The notes under the pieces are model-generated. The model ran no database searches. It was given only the letters and a program-made list of their open reading frames with translations, and was not told the DNA's origin. From contig JACKQL020000081.1 in NCBI GenBank assembly GCA_018296165.2, positions 124,001 to 188,000 of the forward strand: a DNA stretch of 64,000 bases. The letters run 5' to 3'. The DNA comes from Termitomyces sp. T153. Lineage: Eukaryota; Basidiomycota; Agaricomycetes; Agaricales; Lyophyllaceae. Below, one piece after another: positions 22,496 through 33,800 of this stretch. The first letter of the stretch is position 1, and every line of letters starts with the position of its first letter. The position numbers were made by a program, and so were the translations under genes.

Positions 22496-23112
22496 AGACC
22501 TTTCAAAGAACTGAACAAAAAGATCAGGCAGGCAAAGAGAGAGCTTCCAGACCAGATATAGAGATTTGTTTTGCTGTAAGGGCAACCTCTGGAGGCTGTG
22601 GATCAATCACACAACTGGCAGAGGGAGATCCAAAGTCTATTCAGCATGTACAAGTTCAAGAGTTCTAGCTACTCACTTGGCTGAGGGAGATCCATAGAGA
22701 TCATAACTAAGGATTTCCAATGCCAGTGTTCAAAAAATTTACTATAGAGCCTCTGGAAAAAACACTCAATAACAACCAAATTCAGAATCTAATCCAAAAA
22801 CAACAATCCATTGTAAATGGCCTTGATCACCAGACTCCAAGCATATTACCATATATAAAGATTACCAATGAATAGCCCTTGGCCAAAAGTACTTGTGACC
22901 AGAAAATGGGAGATTGACAATGAACAGCAGGCTTGGAATAAAGGAAACAATTGGAGGGTCTGGTAAGAAGCAGTGTGGAAGGGGCAATACTTGTCTGAGT
23001 TATTGACAGAGAACTAGTGCAGCATAAGGGCTGGAACTGGGACCAATAGATAGGAAAAAGGAAGGGGAATAAAGAAAACCCATAAGGAGGAAGCATGGGA
23101 AGTCCCCTGATA
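22496..23112 (-). mobile_element. Gypsy element 2, right part with 5' LTR
   Basis: Continuation of the gypsy fragment split by copia. The LTR is 22575-23112, starting TGTAAGGGCAACCTCTGG and ending CCCCTGATA in plus orientation (consensus CTGACA). The inner flank AGATTTGTTTT at 22562-22572 is the primer-site position, decayed by two C-to-T changes from AGACTTGTTCT. Confidence 0.8.
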
Positions 23113-23175
23113 GGCTATCTATCTATTAGTCATATCTTCATACAGTCACATGCTTGGAGGTTGGAGATTGATGTC

Positions 23176-23650
23176 ATTTGGATTGATTTCTATTTTTGAA
23201 CCAGATTCTAGATTTGATTGCTGTTGAATGTTTTTGCTAGAAGCTCTGAAGTAAATTTTTCAAACACTAGCACTGGGAATTCTTAAACTTGTTCTCTTTG
23301 GATTTCTCTCTGCCAAGTAAAGAGCTAACACTTGAGAACTTCTTGTAAATACTATAGACTTTGAATCTCTCTCTGCCAGTTATGTAAGTGAGCCACAGCC
23401 TTTGAAGGTCACCCTTATGGCAGAATAAGTCTCTAGCTTTGGTCTGGAAGCCTCCTTTTCAATTGCTTTAAAAAGTTACAGCACCTGAAAGGATTCTTCT
23501 CCACAAATGTCTTACTACCCCCTGTGCTACTAATATGATCCAACCAACCACTCTCTCTCTGATGCTTCAAGCCCCCAGAACAATGCCTGCAGCTGTTTGT
23601 TGACTTCATAGATGCAGCTTCAGAGATGCAGGTACAACTTACTCAAGCCT
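23176..23650 (+). mobile_element. Inverted gypsy LTR piece with 5' internal sequence
   Basis: 23176-23419 is the reverse complement of the inner half of the same LTR family (AAACTTGTTCTCTTTGGATTT, GCCAGTTATGT, AAGGTCACCCTTATG). It is followed by the primer-site equivalent AGAATAAGTCT at 23423-23433 and early gag-like sequence (TGATGCTTCAAGCC). With the LTR at 22575-23112 it forms an imperfect inverted repeat with a short spacer. Confidence 0.65.
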
Positions 23651-24622
23651 TCTTCATCTGCCACACTGCCAAACTTGCTAGATTACATCAAATTGCATAT
23701 TTGACAGGCTTTGTAGGTCAGGCCATCCAGTGGGAAGACCAATATGCAGGGATCACCAATCATGACTCAATGAAACAATATTACCACCATGCTTCTGTGT
23801 GGTCCAAAACAGGCTGCATCGCTCCAGATCTGTAAATTGGAGGAAAAGTACCAATGAAATGATGGGAATGGCTGGCACCTCTAAATGGGGATGACTAGAG
23901 ATCAAACTGGCAAAGAGGGGATGATCTGAGCACCAATATGGGTAGCCAGAGTGGGCTAACCTATAAGTACCACTGATGTGTGAAGGCCCAGTGCACAGGT
24001 GCATCCAGGTAGGCAGGCCAGGCAACTGTTGATACAAGCTTGTAATTGACAACTGCCAGGATGAGCCCAATCAATGCCAATGGGCATATAACCACAGTGC
24101 TGAAAACTCAAAAAGGGGTCAGTCTGGGTGTGGGGATGGTTTGGATCCACAAGGAGCCAGGCCAGTATCAACAATGGAAAGGTGAAGGGGAACACATTGT
24201 AGAGAAGCAGAACAGGTAGGAAGAAACATCAACAATGGATATTGAAAGGATTCACAGGCCACAGTAGTATGAACTCTGACAGAGTCAAATTACAGTAAAG
24301 TGGCTGTGAGATGCAACCAGCATCAACTGAAAAAGGGATCTGGCCAGAGAACTAGTCAGATGTGTCTGTAATTAAGCCAACTTAGAATATGGTAGGGCCT
24401 ATGACATACATATTCCCATGTATACCAGCCTTCAAATTAAAGGCAGTGGCTTTGGCACTGCACTGACAAAACAAACAAACAAACAAACAAAAACATCACT
24501 AAGGATTAAGTCTTCATAAAAAAAATTGCCCTCATTAACCCTTAAAATACAACACTGACTCAAGTATTACATGCTTGACTTTCCCTCCATAGTAAGGGAG
24601 AAGGTTTTTGATAACATTTCAT
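23651..24622. other. Unassigned CG-poor sequence
   Basis: No recognisable gene. It carries a (CAAA)n-type microsatellite at about 24468-24492. Open stretches on the minus strand (for example 23753-24195) show no family motif, and I treat them as chance frames in decayed transposon DNA. Confidence 0.5.
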
Positions 24623-24627
24623 ACATA

Positions 24628-25067
24628 TATAAGGGCAACCTCTGGAGGCTATGTTTCAATCACACAACTGGCAAAGGGAAATCCACAGTCTATTCAGTAC
24701 TGTACAGTGTCTATTGAGATAACTACTCACCTGGCAAAGGGAAATCCAAAGAGAACAAGTCTGGGGATTCTCTAGGCCTGGTGTAATGCTTCAGAGGCTT
24801 CAGAAGCATGAGAAACAACTGTACAGTATGACAGAGAAAAAAGGGAAAGTGATGTGTCAGCAATTGGTCAGCAGTTACATAAGCTGGTGGCAGTGTCAAA
24901 GGGGCCACACTTGTCTGAATTATTGACAGAGAACTGGTGCAGCCTGAGGGCTAAAACTAGGACCAATAGATAGAGAAAAGGAAGGAGAATGAAGGAAAAC
25001 TATAGCAGGGGAAATCTGACAAGAACTCAGGAAGGAGAAGGGAAAACAAGTGGGACATCCCCTGACA
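24628..25067 (-). repeat. Solo gypsy LTR with target duplication
   Basis: 440 bp. Starts TATAAGGGCAACCTCTGG, ends CATCCCCTGACA. It is flanked on both sides by ACATA (24623-24627 and 25068-25072), a perfect 5-bp target duplication. No internal region is present, so it formed by LTR-LTR recombination. Confidence 0.88.
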
Positions 25068-25072
25068 ACATA

Positions 25073-26550
25073 GTGTACATCAAACTTTCTGAGAGTGTTC
25101 CTTTATGCATTGAGGAGGAATTCACAGTCATGCTTAGTCATTTCACAGTGCAGAATTAGAAACCTAAGCAAATTTGGTTTCCAGGTCTAGGGGAGAAAGT
25201 GGCAGAGTTGGGCACAATGACCTGGCTAAAAGACATCCTTCACATATCTTGGGAGCAGTGGCAAGTGTATTGGTTCAAATTATACCAATGTGGCCACACC
25301 GGTTGATATAAAAGAGACATCATTGATGATCATTGTTACAGCTAAGAATGTACAGCAAGTCAATCATGTTCTGACAAAAGAGTTCTAAAAGAATTGATGA
25401 TGCAAAAATTTTGACAAAATGATTTTTTTAGAAGACAATAGCACACACTAGATAGCTATGGAATTGTCATGTCCAGATTCAACAATTGATGTCTAGGAAG
25501 TGTACATCACACCTTAATGGTGATGTAAAATTGAGAATTTGGCTTTGTTTCAAACTCAGCACAAACTCTGGTTTACAAAGGTGTTTGGGACTTAGTTACA
25601 CTCAGTCTCACTAATTGCATATAGTAAGGTAGAAATTTTATTGATTTAGTTAAAAAGAGTGACTGGCCCAAACATTCAAATTTAAATATAACAAAATTAT
25701 AAACCTGAAGCTACTGGATGCTTCCAGGCCTAAGAACTCTGCTCCCCTGAAAAATTCCAAGCCATGGCATGTAGTTGCTTATCCAATGGGCTCAGAAATC
25801 CCCTTCTTTTATACACCTCAGTCCATACACAGACCATGACTTTTTCTGCATGTTTTTGTTGTCACCTGGGAGTTGTGGTCAACTGGTCAGTGGGCTGAGC
25901 CACATGGTCAGGCCTTGGAAGCACAGGTGTGTCAGGGCAGCCATGCACCTATTTTTTGCACCTATTTTTGGCATTGGCCATTTGGGTCTGACTATACCAA
26001 GGTCTAGACTGATTGCTGGTCTCCCCTTTTCCTCCCTCTTTTGTCCTCTCTTCCTGCTTGCAGGTACTCATCATTGTGGGCTTCAGGTTTGTTTGGTTGA
26101 AGTCAGTTTGTCCCTTGAAGGGAGAGGCTAGTCCTGGATCAAGGGGAGGGAAGGTTGTAGACCCAATCTTGCATTCTGAGATTGATTCTCAGTCCCTGCC
26201 ATCAAATTTTGATGGCTAGCCTCCTAGCCATTGTCGACTGACTTTGAGCACATTTTTCATGGTTTTAGGTGGGAGTTTCTACTTTTCTGAGGTATGCCCT
26301 GTTGCCCTGTTAGTGTGGTGGCGAATCGAGATCATGATGATGTACTGAGATGTGGAAATCGAGATCTTTCAGGACAACACATAACAGTTATCGCCGTTAC
26401 ATTTATCGGAGCTGTTACATTTCTACAAGTCTAGGCACACGAACGAGCTTTCCACGCTACGGCTTCACAATGACGACTTTTTTTGCAGGTTGGCCTTAAC
26501 TACCGATCTACGCGCTTTGGCTGTGCATTTGCCTTATGCTGCTCGGTCCG
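25073..26550. other. Transposon-to-host transition, no gene seen
   Basis: CG-poor up to about 26220. CG dinucleotides then return sharply from about 26320 (GTGGCGAATCGAGATC). No coding sequence is recognised; the 118-residue frame at 25775-26131 has no family motif. Confidence 0.5.
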
Positions 26551-26551
26551 G

Positions 26552-26558
26552 GTATATA
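26552..26558 (+). promoter_or_regulatory. TATA box of the GH16 gene
   Basis: TATATAA, 80 bp upstream of the start codon at 26638, in CG-normal DNA just past the transposon block. Confidence 0.45.
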
Positions 26559-26637
26559 ACTCCCACTCGCCTCGCCCAAGACCCCTACCCTTTGGTCCTC
26601 TTTGCAGTTTGAGTCTTACGTGTCACGAAGTCGAACG

Positions 26638-28294
26638 ATGTTGTCACCGTTACATTTGCCTTTGGCCGTATTACTCTCTCATGTCTTATTGCAAGTGAAG
26701 GGATACGACCTTGTTAAAGACTACTCTGGGCAACCCTTCTTCGACGAGTGGGACTTCTACGGTGCATACGACAACCTTACGCTCGGTATGATTTCACATG
26801 TGAACGCTGAAGTTCGCAGTATTGACGACGATTTCTAACTATAGGTGATGTAGTGTGGCTGGACGTCGATCAGGCGTATGGACAGGGGCTGGTGTATGTT
26901 AACACTGTGGGCAATGCGATATTGAAGGTGGACAATGAGCATAGTGTGGCGTTCGGCCAGAAACGAGCCTCTGTGAGTTCTGACAATGTATACTCGAGAA
27001 ACCTATAGACTGATTACGCAGGTACGAATATCAACTAAAGCGTCATACGCCGTCGGAAGCTTGTGGATAACGGACATGGTTCATATACCTTACGGTTGTT
27101 CTGTAAGCAAAGCTGTACCCCTTCACCCGCTTCTGATGCTCAGCTTTGCATGTTTCAGGTATGGCCCGCATTTTGGACAACGGGCCCCACATGGCCTAAC
27201 GATGGCGAGATCGAGTACGTCGACTTGATACCAATTCATGTCTCCATCTGGATTTATACAACAGCATCGTGGAGGGCATCAATCTCATGAACAATAACGT
27301 AATGGCGCTTCATACACTCCCAGGATGCATGCATTCAACGCCCCTGAACCAGATGGGTATCTCGGGAGAGCTGGACTGTTCAACGCCTACAGGTTGCATT
27401 GTTACGGAAACCAAACCGAATAGCTACCGAGAAGGGTTTGCAGCTGCTGGTGGGGGCGTATTTGCAACGCAGTTCGATGTTGCTGGGTGAGTGACTCGTA
27501 ATATCATGTTTTGAAACACTTTGCTGATCATCTTTGAGAAGGATATCGTAAGTGTTTTGAATTGTTAACATCAACTTTGACCTATGCAACTTATACAATA
27601 TATTCAGTATCTGGTTCTGGAGCGTGAGTAGTATGTTTTGAGCATCAGACGCTGAGAGCTAATACATTATGTAGCGCCCAAATATTCCATTGTCGATCAC
27701 AACAGCGGCGACATCAAAATCATCAATAGACATGTCTGATTGGGGTCCTCCATCGGCAAGTTTCCCGGCCACAACCTGTAACATCACGCAATTCTTTAGC
27801 CCTCAGAAGCTCGTTCTAGACATCACACTTTGCGGAAACTGGTGAGTAGGTCATGAAATGTTATTAAATAAAACATGTATCAACTTATCATTCTAGGGCT
27901 GGTGGCCCAGTAGCATACTCACAAACGTGTCCTGACTCTGGTCCCACGGGAACTTGCGTGAGTACTTTCTTGTCGTTCCTATAATTTACTCTGCAACACC
28001 AAAACATAGTATAATGACAACGTCGTCGGTCCCGGAGACCGATTTGATAACGCCTATTTCGAAATTCAGTACGTGCATGCGTACACAACAGGAGGAGTTG
28101 CGCCTACTCCAACTGCTGCCGCCGTTGCTGTTACACCACCCAAGACGACGTCGACGCAGTCGCCGATTGGGACAAATCAGAGTTCATTGTTCTATCCCGG
28201 CGGCGCAGTGGGACTTCACATGGAGCGTGTGGCTGGGATTGGTTTGCTATCGATGTTGGTTGGGGCAATGGTTGGGTGTCTGCTCTGCCTCTAG
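26638..28294 (+). CDS. GH16 endo-beta-glucanase-like glycosidase, likely GPI-anchored
   Basis: Ten exons: 26638-26785, 26845-26972, 27022-27102, 27159-27214, 27265-27486, 27542-27547, 27608-27623, 27675-27841, 27897-27957, 28010-28294, giving 389 residues. Residues 1-22 form a signal peptide (LPLAVLLSHVLL). The catalytic GH16 motif is WPNDGEIDIVEGIN: nucleophile E136, helper D138, acid/base E141, assembled across an intron. FxxWxxYDNLTLGD, VWPAFWTTGPTWP and a C-terminal substrate-cleft region follow the family order of fungal endo-1,3(4)-beta-glucanases. A Thr/Pro-rich linker and a hydrophobic tail (GIGLLSMLVGAMVGCLL) indicate GPI attachment, so it probably acts on beta-glucan at the cell wall. 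Exon 6 is only 6 nt but is needed to restore AGISIWFWSRPNIP. It appears intact. Confidence 0.9.
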
Positions 28295-28319
28295 AAGCTT
28301 TGCATGACTCTCAACTGTC

Positions 28320-28770
28320 ATAGTATTTTTTTACAGCTCTATAACTTTCCCACTATCATAATCGTCTCTTCCTTCCCCATAACCTCTTTGGTTTGCATAG
28401 ACCCTTGTTCCCTGCTTATGGAAATCGCAACACTAGTGTGTGTGTCCAAACGCCCAGAGCTTTATCTCCCCGCTTTCCCAGCACTCCACCCCGGTGAGTT
28501 CGGTCACCAAAACCGAGTTCGTTGGTCCATCGTTGAACTTCGGGTCGCCTGTGCCCGTCTTTAGTGGGTGCGTGATGCGTAAACACCACGATCCGTCTTT
28601 CTGGCTCGTCTCGTGCAATAGCAGTGACAGTTCTATTTAGCCATGCTAGATCTGCTTTATGCACAGCGGCATACACGTCGGGGTTGTCAGATTCGATTTG
28701 ATGGAAGTCTGTTAAAGACTAAGAGAGGATATCGAGGTCGTTTTGATTCAGAAGCGACCAGAGATCCGGT
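28320..28770 (-). pseudogene. Metallophosphoesterase fragment
   Basis: Minus-strand translation: LWSLLNQNDLDILS, stop (TAG), SLTDFHQIESDNPDVYAA, then DLAWLNRTVTAI, RRIVVFTHHAPTKDG, frameshift (one extra base), TGDPKFNDGPTNS, CWESGEIKLWAFGHTH. The FTHHAPT and WAFGHTH blocks are metal-binding motifs of calcineurin-like phosphoesterases of the fungal type. The N-terminal GDxH/GNHE half and the C-terminus after FGHTH are missing. One nonsense codon, one frameshift and two truncations mark it as dead. Its upstream end joins the broken GH51 gene without a gap. Confidence 0.75.
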
Positions 28771-30470
28771 GGTGGTGACCGTTGTGAATGGGAGGTTGAA
28801 GGTCAAGGATGTTTCTTTGGCGATTGTGTTGGAAACCTTGCGTGAATTTTGATTGAGTGAAAGATAAGGATAAGGGAAGAAAGATTTGTACCTTGATAAT
28901 GATTGATTGAGCTGTTGTGTTACGAACGACGCTCCAAAAGATGGTTCCAGTCCTGCTGGGGAGCGTTGATGGTATGTATTCGTCTCCTCGGTTTTGATTG
29001 AAGAGCTAAGGTGATCATTAGAGATTAGGCAGAAACAACCAGGTCAAATTGTACCATTTGTACGTAGAAACTCGTTGAGCGATAAACCGCTCCCGAGCTA
29101 CAAGATAGTTAGTCAGGAAAAACATAGAATTCAACTCGACAGCCTACTCGAAGCTGACCAGGTTGGGTGTCTGTGTTGAATTGAATAATGATCTCTTTGG
29201 GCCAAGCGTGTTCGAAAGGATGACGTACCCATTGAGAGTTTGCGACGTGCTATGAAAGGCTCGTTTCAACTCATCATGCCACCTAAGAAGTATTATTCGG
29301 GCTTACATTTAACAAAGGCCCGTACGATGAATCAAAGTCAGCTTGGAAATTGCAAGGCAAAAGGGATGTACACAATATCGCTGTCCCTCTCCAGTCCATT
29401 CATGAATGCAACTTCACCAGTCGAGCCTTTGCAATATCTGATTCAGTAAATGACAAGTAAGAAAAGCACATGTAGAGACAAACTTTACATAGGCGGGAAG
29501 GTGAGTCGTCCATCAGCGGGTGTACCAAATATAACATCCGGATTGGTCGAGATCGCAGCATACTCCCCCTGTGTCATCATAAATAAGCCAGTCATAATAG
29601 ACAACATAAGAAAGCAAGGGCAAACCTCGAAGTCTTTTGTTACATTGCGCTCAAATCCATCATAGAAGAACGAGTTCTGTGCAAACCAGGCTAGATAAAA
29701 TGAAAGTAGAGAATCACTGGATGTAACTTGATAAATTTGGATGTACAAGGAGTTCGATAGACATGGACATCAATTGGGTGAGAGGATGGGGTTGAATGTG
29801 TCTGAGGTGGCAATGAAGTCTGGTCATCACAGTGGTGTTAGCTTCAAAGATGATCACAAAAGTCCATGAAAGAGGGTACGAACGAAGATCAGGGAATTGG
29901 GCTTGGAGAGTTTCAACAAAGTCATGCCATCTAAAGACATACCTGTTAAATAAATTGAGTAGGTCAAGTATTCTCTAGTTCAGGTCAAGTATTACATATT
30001 TGCAGCAAAGAAGTCCTAAGAGTCAAAAAGTCAATCCATGTAGTCAGCTTCAGTGCAATGTTTTGACATATATGTACCTCATTTCCAACTTCAACAAAAG
30101 TCAATGCAAAAGGCTCGGGATGACCCAAAGACACACGGAGATCAGCTGAACAAGAGCATGTCAAAAGGTATCAGAAAAGTAGAAGGGAGAGCATTACCAG
30201 CTTCACTTGTCCCTTGAGCACCAATCACAAAGTTGATCTGATGGTAATGTAATGGTATTCGATTCATGGAACTGATTGTAGACAAATGATTGAACTGCAC
30301 CTGATCAATGGTCTGCTGAATAAATGGCTTGAGGTCTGCTTCTGCAACACTGGTTCCACCCAGTGATCACACACTACACTGAGCACAATGATATGATGAA
30401 TTTGTGGGCACCAGCATACCTGCCCAAACAGCCATAATGGGTATCATATTCAGATCCTCACAACAGAAGG
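28771..30470 (-). pseudogene. GH51 alpha-L-arabinofuranosidase, truncated at both ends
   Basis: Minus strand, many short introns. In order: MAVWAG, GGTSVAEADLKPFIQQTIDQ, INFVIGAQGTSEAG, ADLRVSLGHPEPFALTFVEV followed by GNE (acid/base Glu), DFFAAN, RWHDFVETLQAQFPDL, FAQNSFFYDGFERNVTK, GEYAAISTNPDVIFGTPADG (nucleophile Glu), GSTGEVAFMNGLERDSD, TPNLVSFDSGAVYRSTSFYV, GDEYIPSTLPSRTGTIFWSV, SLTFNLPFTTVTTTGS. This is the C-terminal part of a secreted fungal GH51 enzyme that releases arabinose from hemicellulose or pectin. The N-terminal half is gone, replaced by transposon DNA at about 30480-30640. The last C-terminal residues are replaced by the phosphoesterase fragment. DNA above about 29760 is CG-depleted although it is host coding sequence. 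Confidence 0.85.
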
Positions 30471-30638
30471 AAGAAGTGAAAGGAAAATGGTAGAAGAAAG
30501 AGGTGGAGTAGATTGTTGAGGCTGTCACTTTGATTCCTGCATACATTGATTGAGTTGGAGAAGGAAAAGAAGAAGAAAGGAAGTTGACAAACCAAAGTAC
30601 CTGGTGTTGGCAAATCTGAAGGGGTCAGTGTTGTCAGG

Positions 30639-33182
30639 TTCCACTGACCATGGGGGCTCAGCTTAATTAGGCAAGTCCTTACTAGGTGGATAGGAGGAGC
30701 AAAATTCTTGCTCCCCTCTCAGAGACAAACATGCTGGGACTGGACAGAGCCCCACAGATTTTCAGATATATGCAGGCCAAGAAGTGAATGCTCCTTTGAA
30801 CTGGTCTAGGGAACAAATTGTGGGTGGAGGAGAACCTGGACAAGGATCACCAGATAGTAATCCTGAGTCCTCCCCACACTTAACACCATGCTGTAGACCT
30901 CAGGCCCTGGGAGGAGGAGGTGGAGGTCCAAGAAGAAAACCACCTTTTCCTGGTTCTGGACCACCACCACCCCTGGGAGGGGGTCTACCTGGCCCAGGAG
31001 GATCAGATAATGGTCCCTCTAGCAAGAACAATGGTATGGGTTGCAGAGCTGCAAGGAGGAGGACTACAGTCCTCCATGAGAGACAGCCATGGCAGTTTTC
31101 AATTTCACTGCAACACCATGGATGCTTTACCCCTTTAAGAGTGGAAGAAGCCCATGAATATCACTGTCAGATGATGCATGATTGTCCGAGAGTGGTGATG
31201 GAGCAGTTGCTTGTGGTCTGACTGGCAATACTAGAAGAACTCAAGCCAAGACAGAATGATCCATTGAAAACAATCACTCCTTATGCAGGGTCTGCCAAGT
31301 TCAGCAAACTTGAAGACTGGCTAATGAGCATCTGCATGTTCTATACTGTAGCTCAGTATGGTGGAGATGGGTGCAATTGCAAGAAAGTCCTGATCTTGAT
31401 GGACTTTCTAACTGTGGGCATTCTGAAGTGGTACCTACAATATGTTATACATGTCAATAGGGCCCAGTTCCACTGGAGGTTTGAGGATGTGATCTCCAAA
31501 CTGTACAATTAATTTCTACAGGCTTCAACAATGCAAGATGCCTGCAATGCAGCATGTGCAGTTGAAGAAGAGGTGCAAGGCTTTTATGATGCCTTGCTCA
31601 ACCATGCTCAAAGCATGCCCATGTTCCCCAACAAATTCACTATTCATGAGCATTTTTTGGAGGGGATACCCTTTGACATGCTTGTGGCACTAATATGCAA
31701 TGGCAGACTGGCTCCCAAAGTGAACACAGTTTAGGAATTTGTCTCAGAGGCTAAGGCCTACTAGAATAGCATCAAGACTGCTGCACACTATTTAGAGTGC
31801 AGCAAGAAAAGTCAGTCAAAATGGCAGCTGTTGCTAGCAACAGCACAGTCTCCATTGAGTGGGACTGCACTGGCTAAGAGGACAGAGGTTACCACACAAC
31901 ATAGTTGGTTGTGGCTGTCTGGATCAGCTAGGAGGCCCACTCTGCACATGGCTTCAAGGCCTATGCAAACAAGAGGCAGTATGGGCCAGGGGCTTTCCTG
32001 ACCTGAGACTGCAGTACAGGCAGCAAGGAAACACCTTGCTGCAGGGAAGAATCTGATGGCCATAGTGTCAGGCCAATCAGGCAAGGATGCTAGGCAGTCC
32101 ACTAACTGTTATAAGTGCAGAAAGTCAGGGCATTTTGCACATGAATGTAGGGAGCTGGCTTGGGTGTGAGCAGCTCATGTCTGCCCTATCAGATGTGGGA
32201 GAGGCCAACAACAAGAAGAATAAAGAGCCTGCTGAGGCCAATGTCAATGATGTAGTTGAGTCCAACAAGACTCAGGAGCATGGGGAAGAGTATGTTGATT
32301 TGAAAACATACAACAATGAGTACTATACTTGTGGTAGTGACAGTGAGGGACTGTTTGCCCTCACAGAGATCTCTACTGGCAATTGTAAGGAGAAGGAACG
32401 TAGTAATGAGGTTTATATGTGAAAGGTGTAGCTTGTGGCATCTAAAGGTGCCATGGACTGCCCAGTGCTGCCAGTATAAGACAAAGAATGTCTTGTCACT
32501 TGGATAGAGGTGAATAGCCACCAAGCATGGATGCTGTGGAACTCAGGGAGTACTACTTTTGGAATCACACCATCATTTGCTCATATGGCTGGTATACAGG
32601 TGGCACCATTGGCCACTCCCATCACCCTGCAGCTGGGGACAATTGGAAGTCATTCTATAGTGGACTATAGTGCCAGGGTTACCATGAAGGTCCCAAGCAA
32701 GATTTGCAATGTCTATGTGGACATTGCAAACTTTGATTGCTACAACATAATTATAGGGACACCATTCATGAGGACTCATAAGGTCCTCCTTGATTTAGCA
32801 AATGACCAGGTGTTCATGTAGTCATTGATGGGAAAGTGATGCCAGCTCACAAGTTGGAGCTGGAGGATGCCAATAGTCATGCATGACACTTTTGCACTGT
32901 GGAAAAGTGGCATAACAAGTGGCCCTTACTCTTTGGTGGACTCAAATGGCCCACCATGAAGTAGGTGGCAGATGAGGACAAGGTTTGGATGACTGAGAGT
33001 TTACTCAAGGACCACCTGCTGCTACTGATCTCAGAGGAAGAGTACCAAAAGAGTACTCTCCAGAGAGGGGGGAAGAGTATGCTAGAAGGTTTGAGTTGAC
33101 CCTTCAGTGGCAAGGAAATGGAAGATTTGGGACAGACCAATCTCAAAGCCTACTCTTGAATGGGTGTATGATCCATAGATGC
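30639..33182 (+). mobile_element. Gypsy element 4: LTR end, gag and protease, truncated
   Basis: Plus-strand fragment. It begins with an LTR-like TGTCAGGTTCCACTGACC, shared with 6667. It continues with gag (30784-32200, including KTITPYAGSAKFSKLEDWLM), a CCHC knuckle (about 32106-32147, CYKCRKSGHFAHEC) and a protease (32510-32821: WNSGSTTFGI, then NIIIGTPFM). The protease Asp is changed to Asn (NSG for DSG), consistent with a G-to-A change. No reverse transcriptase or integrase follows: the element is cut by the chromovirus at 33183 and does not resume after it. Confidence 0.8.
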
Positions 33183-33531
33183 TGTAAGGGCAACCTCTGG
33201 AGCAATGGATCAGAGTCACACAACTAGCAGAGGGGAATCCAAAGTATATTAGCAGAGTAGACAATGATACAAATTGGTAACTAATACCTAGCAGAGGAGA
33301 ATCCAAAGAGAACAAGTCTAAGGATCCCTGCTGCTTGGCATGGTGCATCAGCAGGTGGCAGAGGCATGGGAACTACTGTACAGGTGACCAGAGCTACTCC
33401 TAACCCTAGGGCAATGGTTGCTGAGGTAATATAGAGAACTCCAGGGTTCTAGAAAGAGCCTTGGAAATGTTGAACAAGCTGCAGAGGTGCTGGAACTAGT
33501 CACAGAGGTTGGAAATGGAAGTCCCCTGACA
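33183..33531 (-). repeat. 3' LTR of chromovirus
   Basis: Plus orientation: TGTAAGGGCAACCTCTGG at the start, GTCCCCTGACA at the end. The inner side abuts TCACTCCCCCTCTAGC, the polypurine tract read on the minus strand. Confidence 0.92.
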
Positions 33532-33639
33532 TCACTCCCCCTCTAGCATGTGGCATCTTGATGTGTGGGGTAGAAGAAGTCCCTGATTGCTTGGTCTGCT
33601 GGTGAGATGGGGTAGATTCCTCATATGACACACAGCATG

Positions 33640-33800
33640 TCTGGATGTCTCCAGTGGAGCTCCTTAACAAGTCCAGGGGCATGTACATTCTCCCATGGCT
33701 CCCAGGAAATATCCTTGATTCCATAGTCTTTCCACTTCACCTTGTACTGTTGTCATCTCTGGAATAAATGGCTGTCCAGAATTTCTTCCACTTCATACTC
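33640..33800 (-). pseudogene. Chromodomain at integrase C-terminus
   Basis: Minus-strand translation EYEVEEILDSHLFQR, stop, QQYKVKWKDYGIKDISWEPW, ENVHAPGLVKELHWRHPD. This is a classical chromodomain (aromatic cage residues in EYEVE, YKVKWKDY and SWEPW). In chromoviruses it steers integration toward marked chromatin. One in-frame stop interrupts it. Confidence 0.8.

Noticed and set aside
28643..28852. 69-residue plus-strand frame downstream of GH16
   Set aside because: Exact antisense of the GH51/phosphoesterase remnants, which carry the recognisable motifs on the minus strand.
30784..31221. Gly/Pro-rich 145-residue frame as a possible host structural protein
   Set aside because: It lies directly upstream of, and runs into, gypsy gag in CG-depleted DNA; best explained as the gag N-terminal region.
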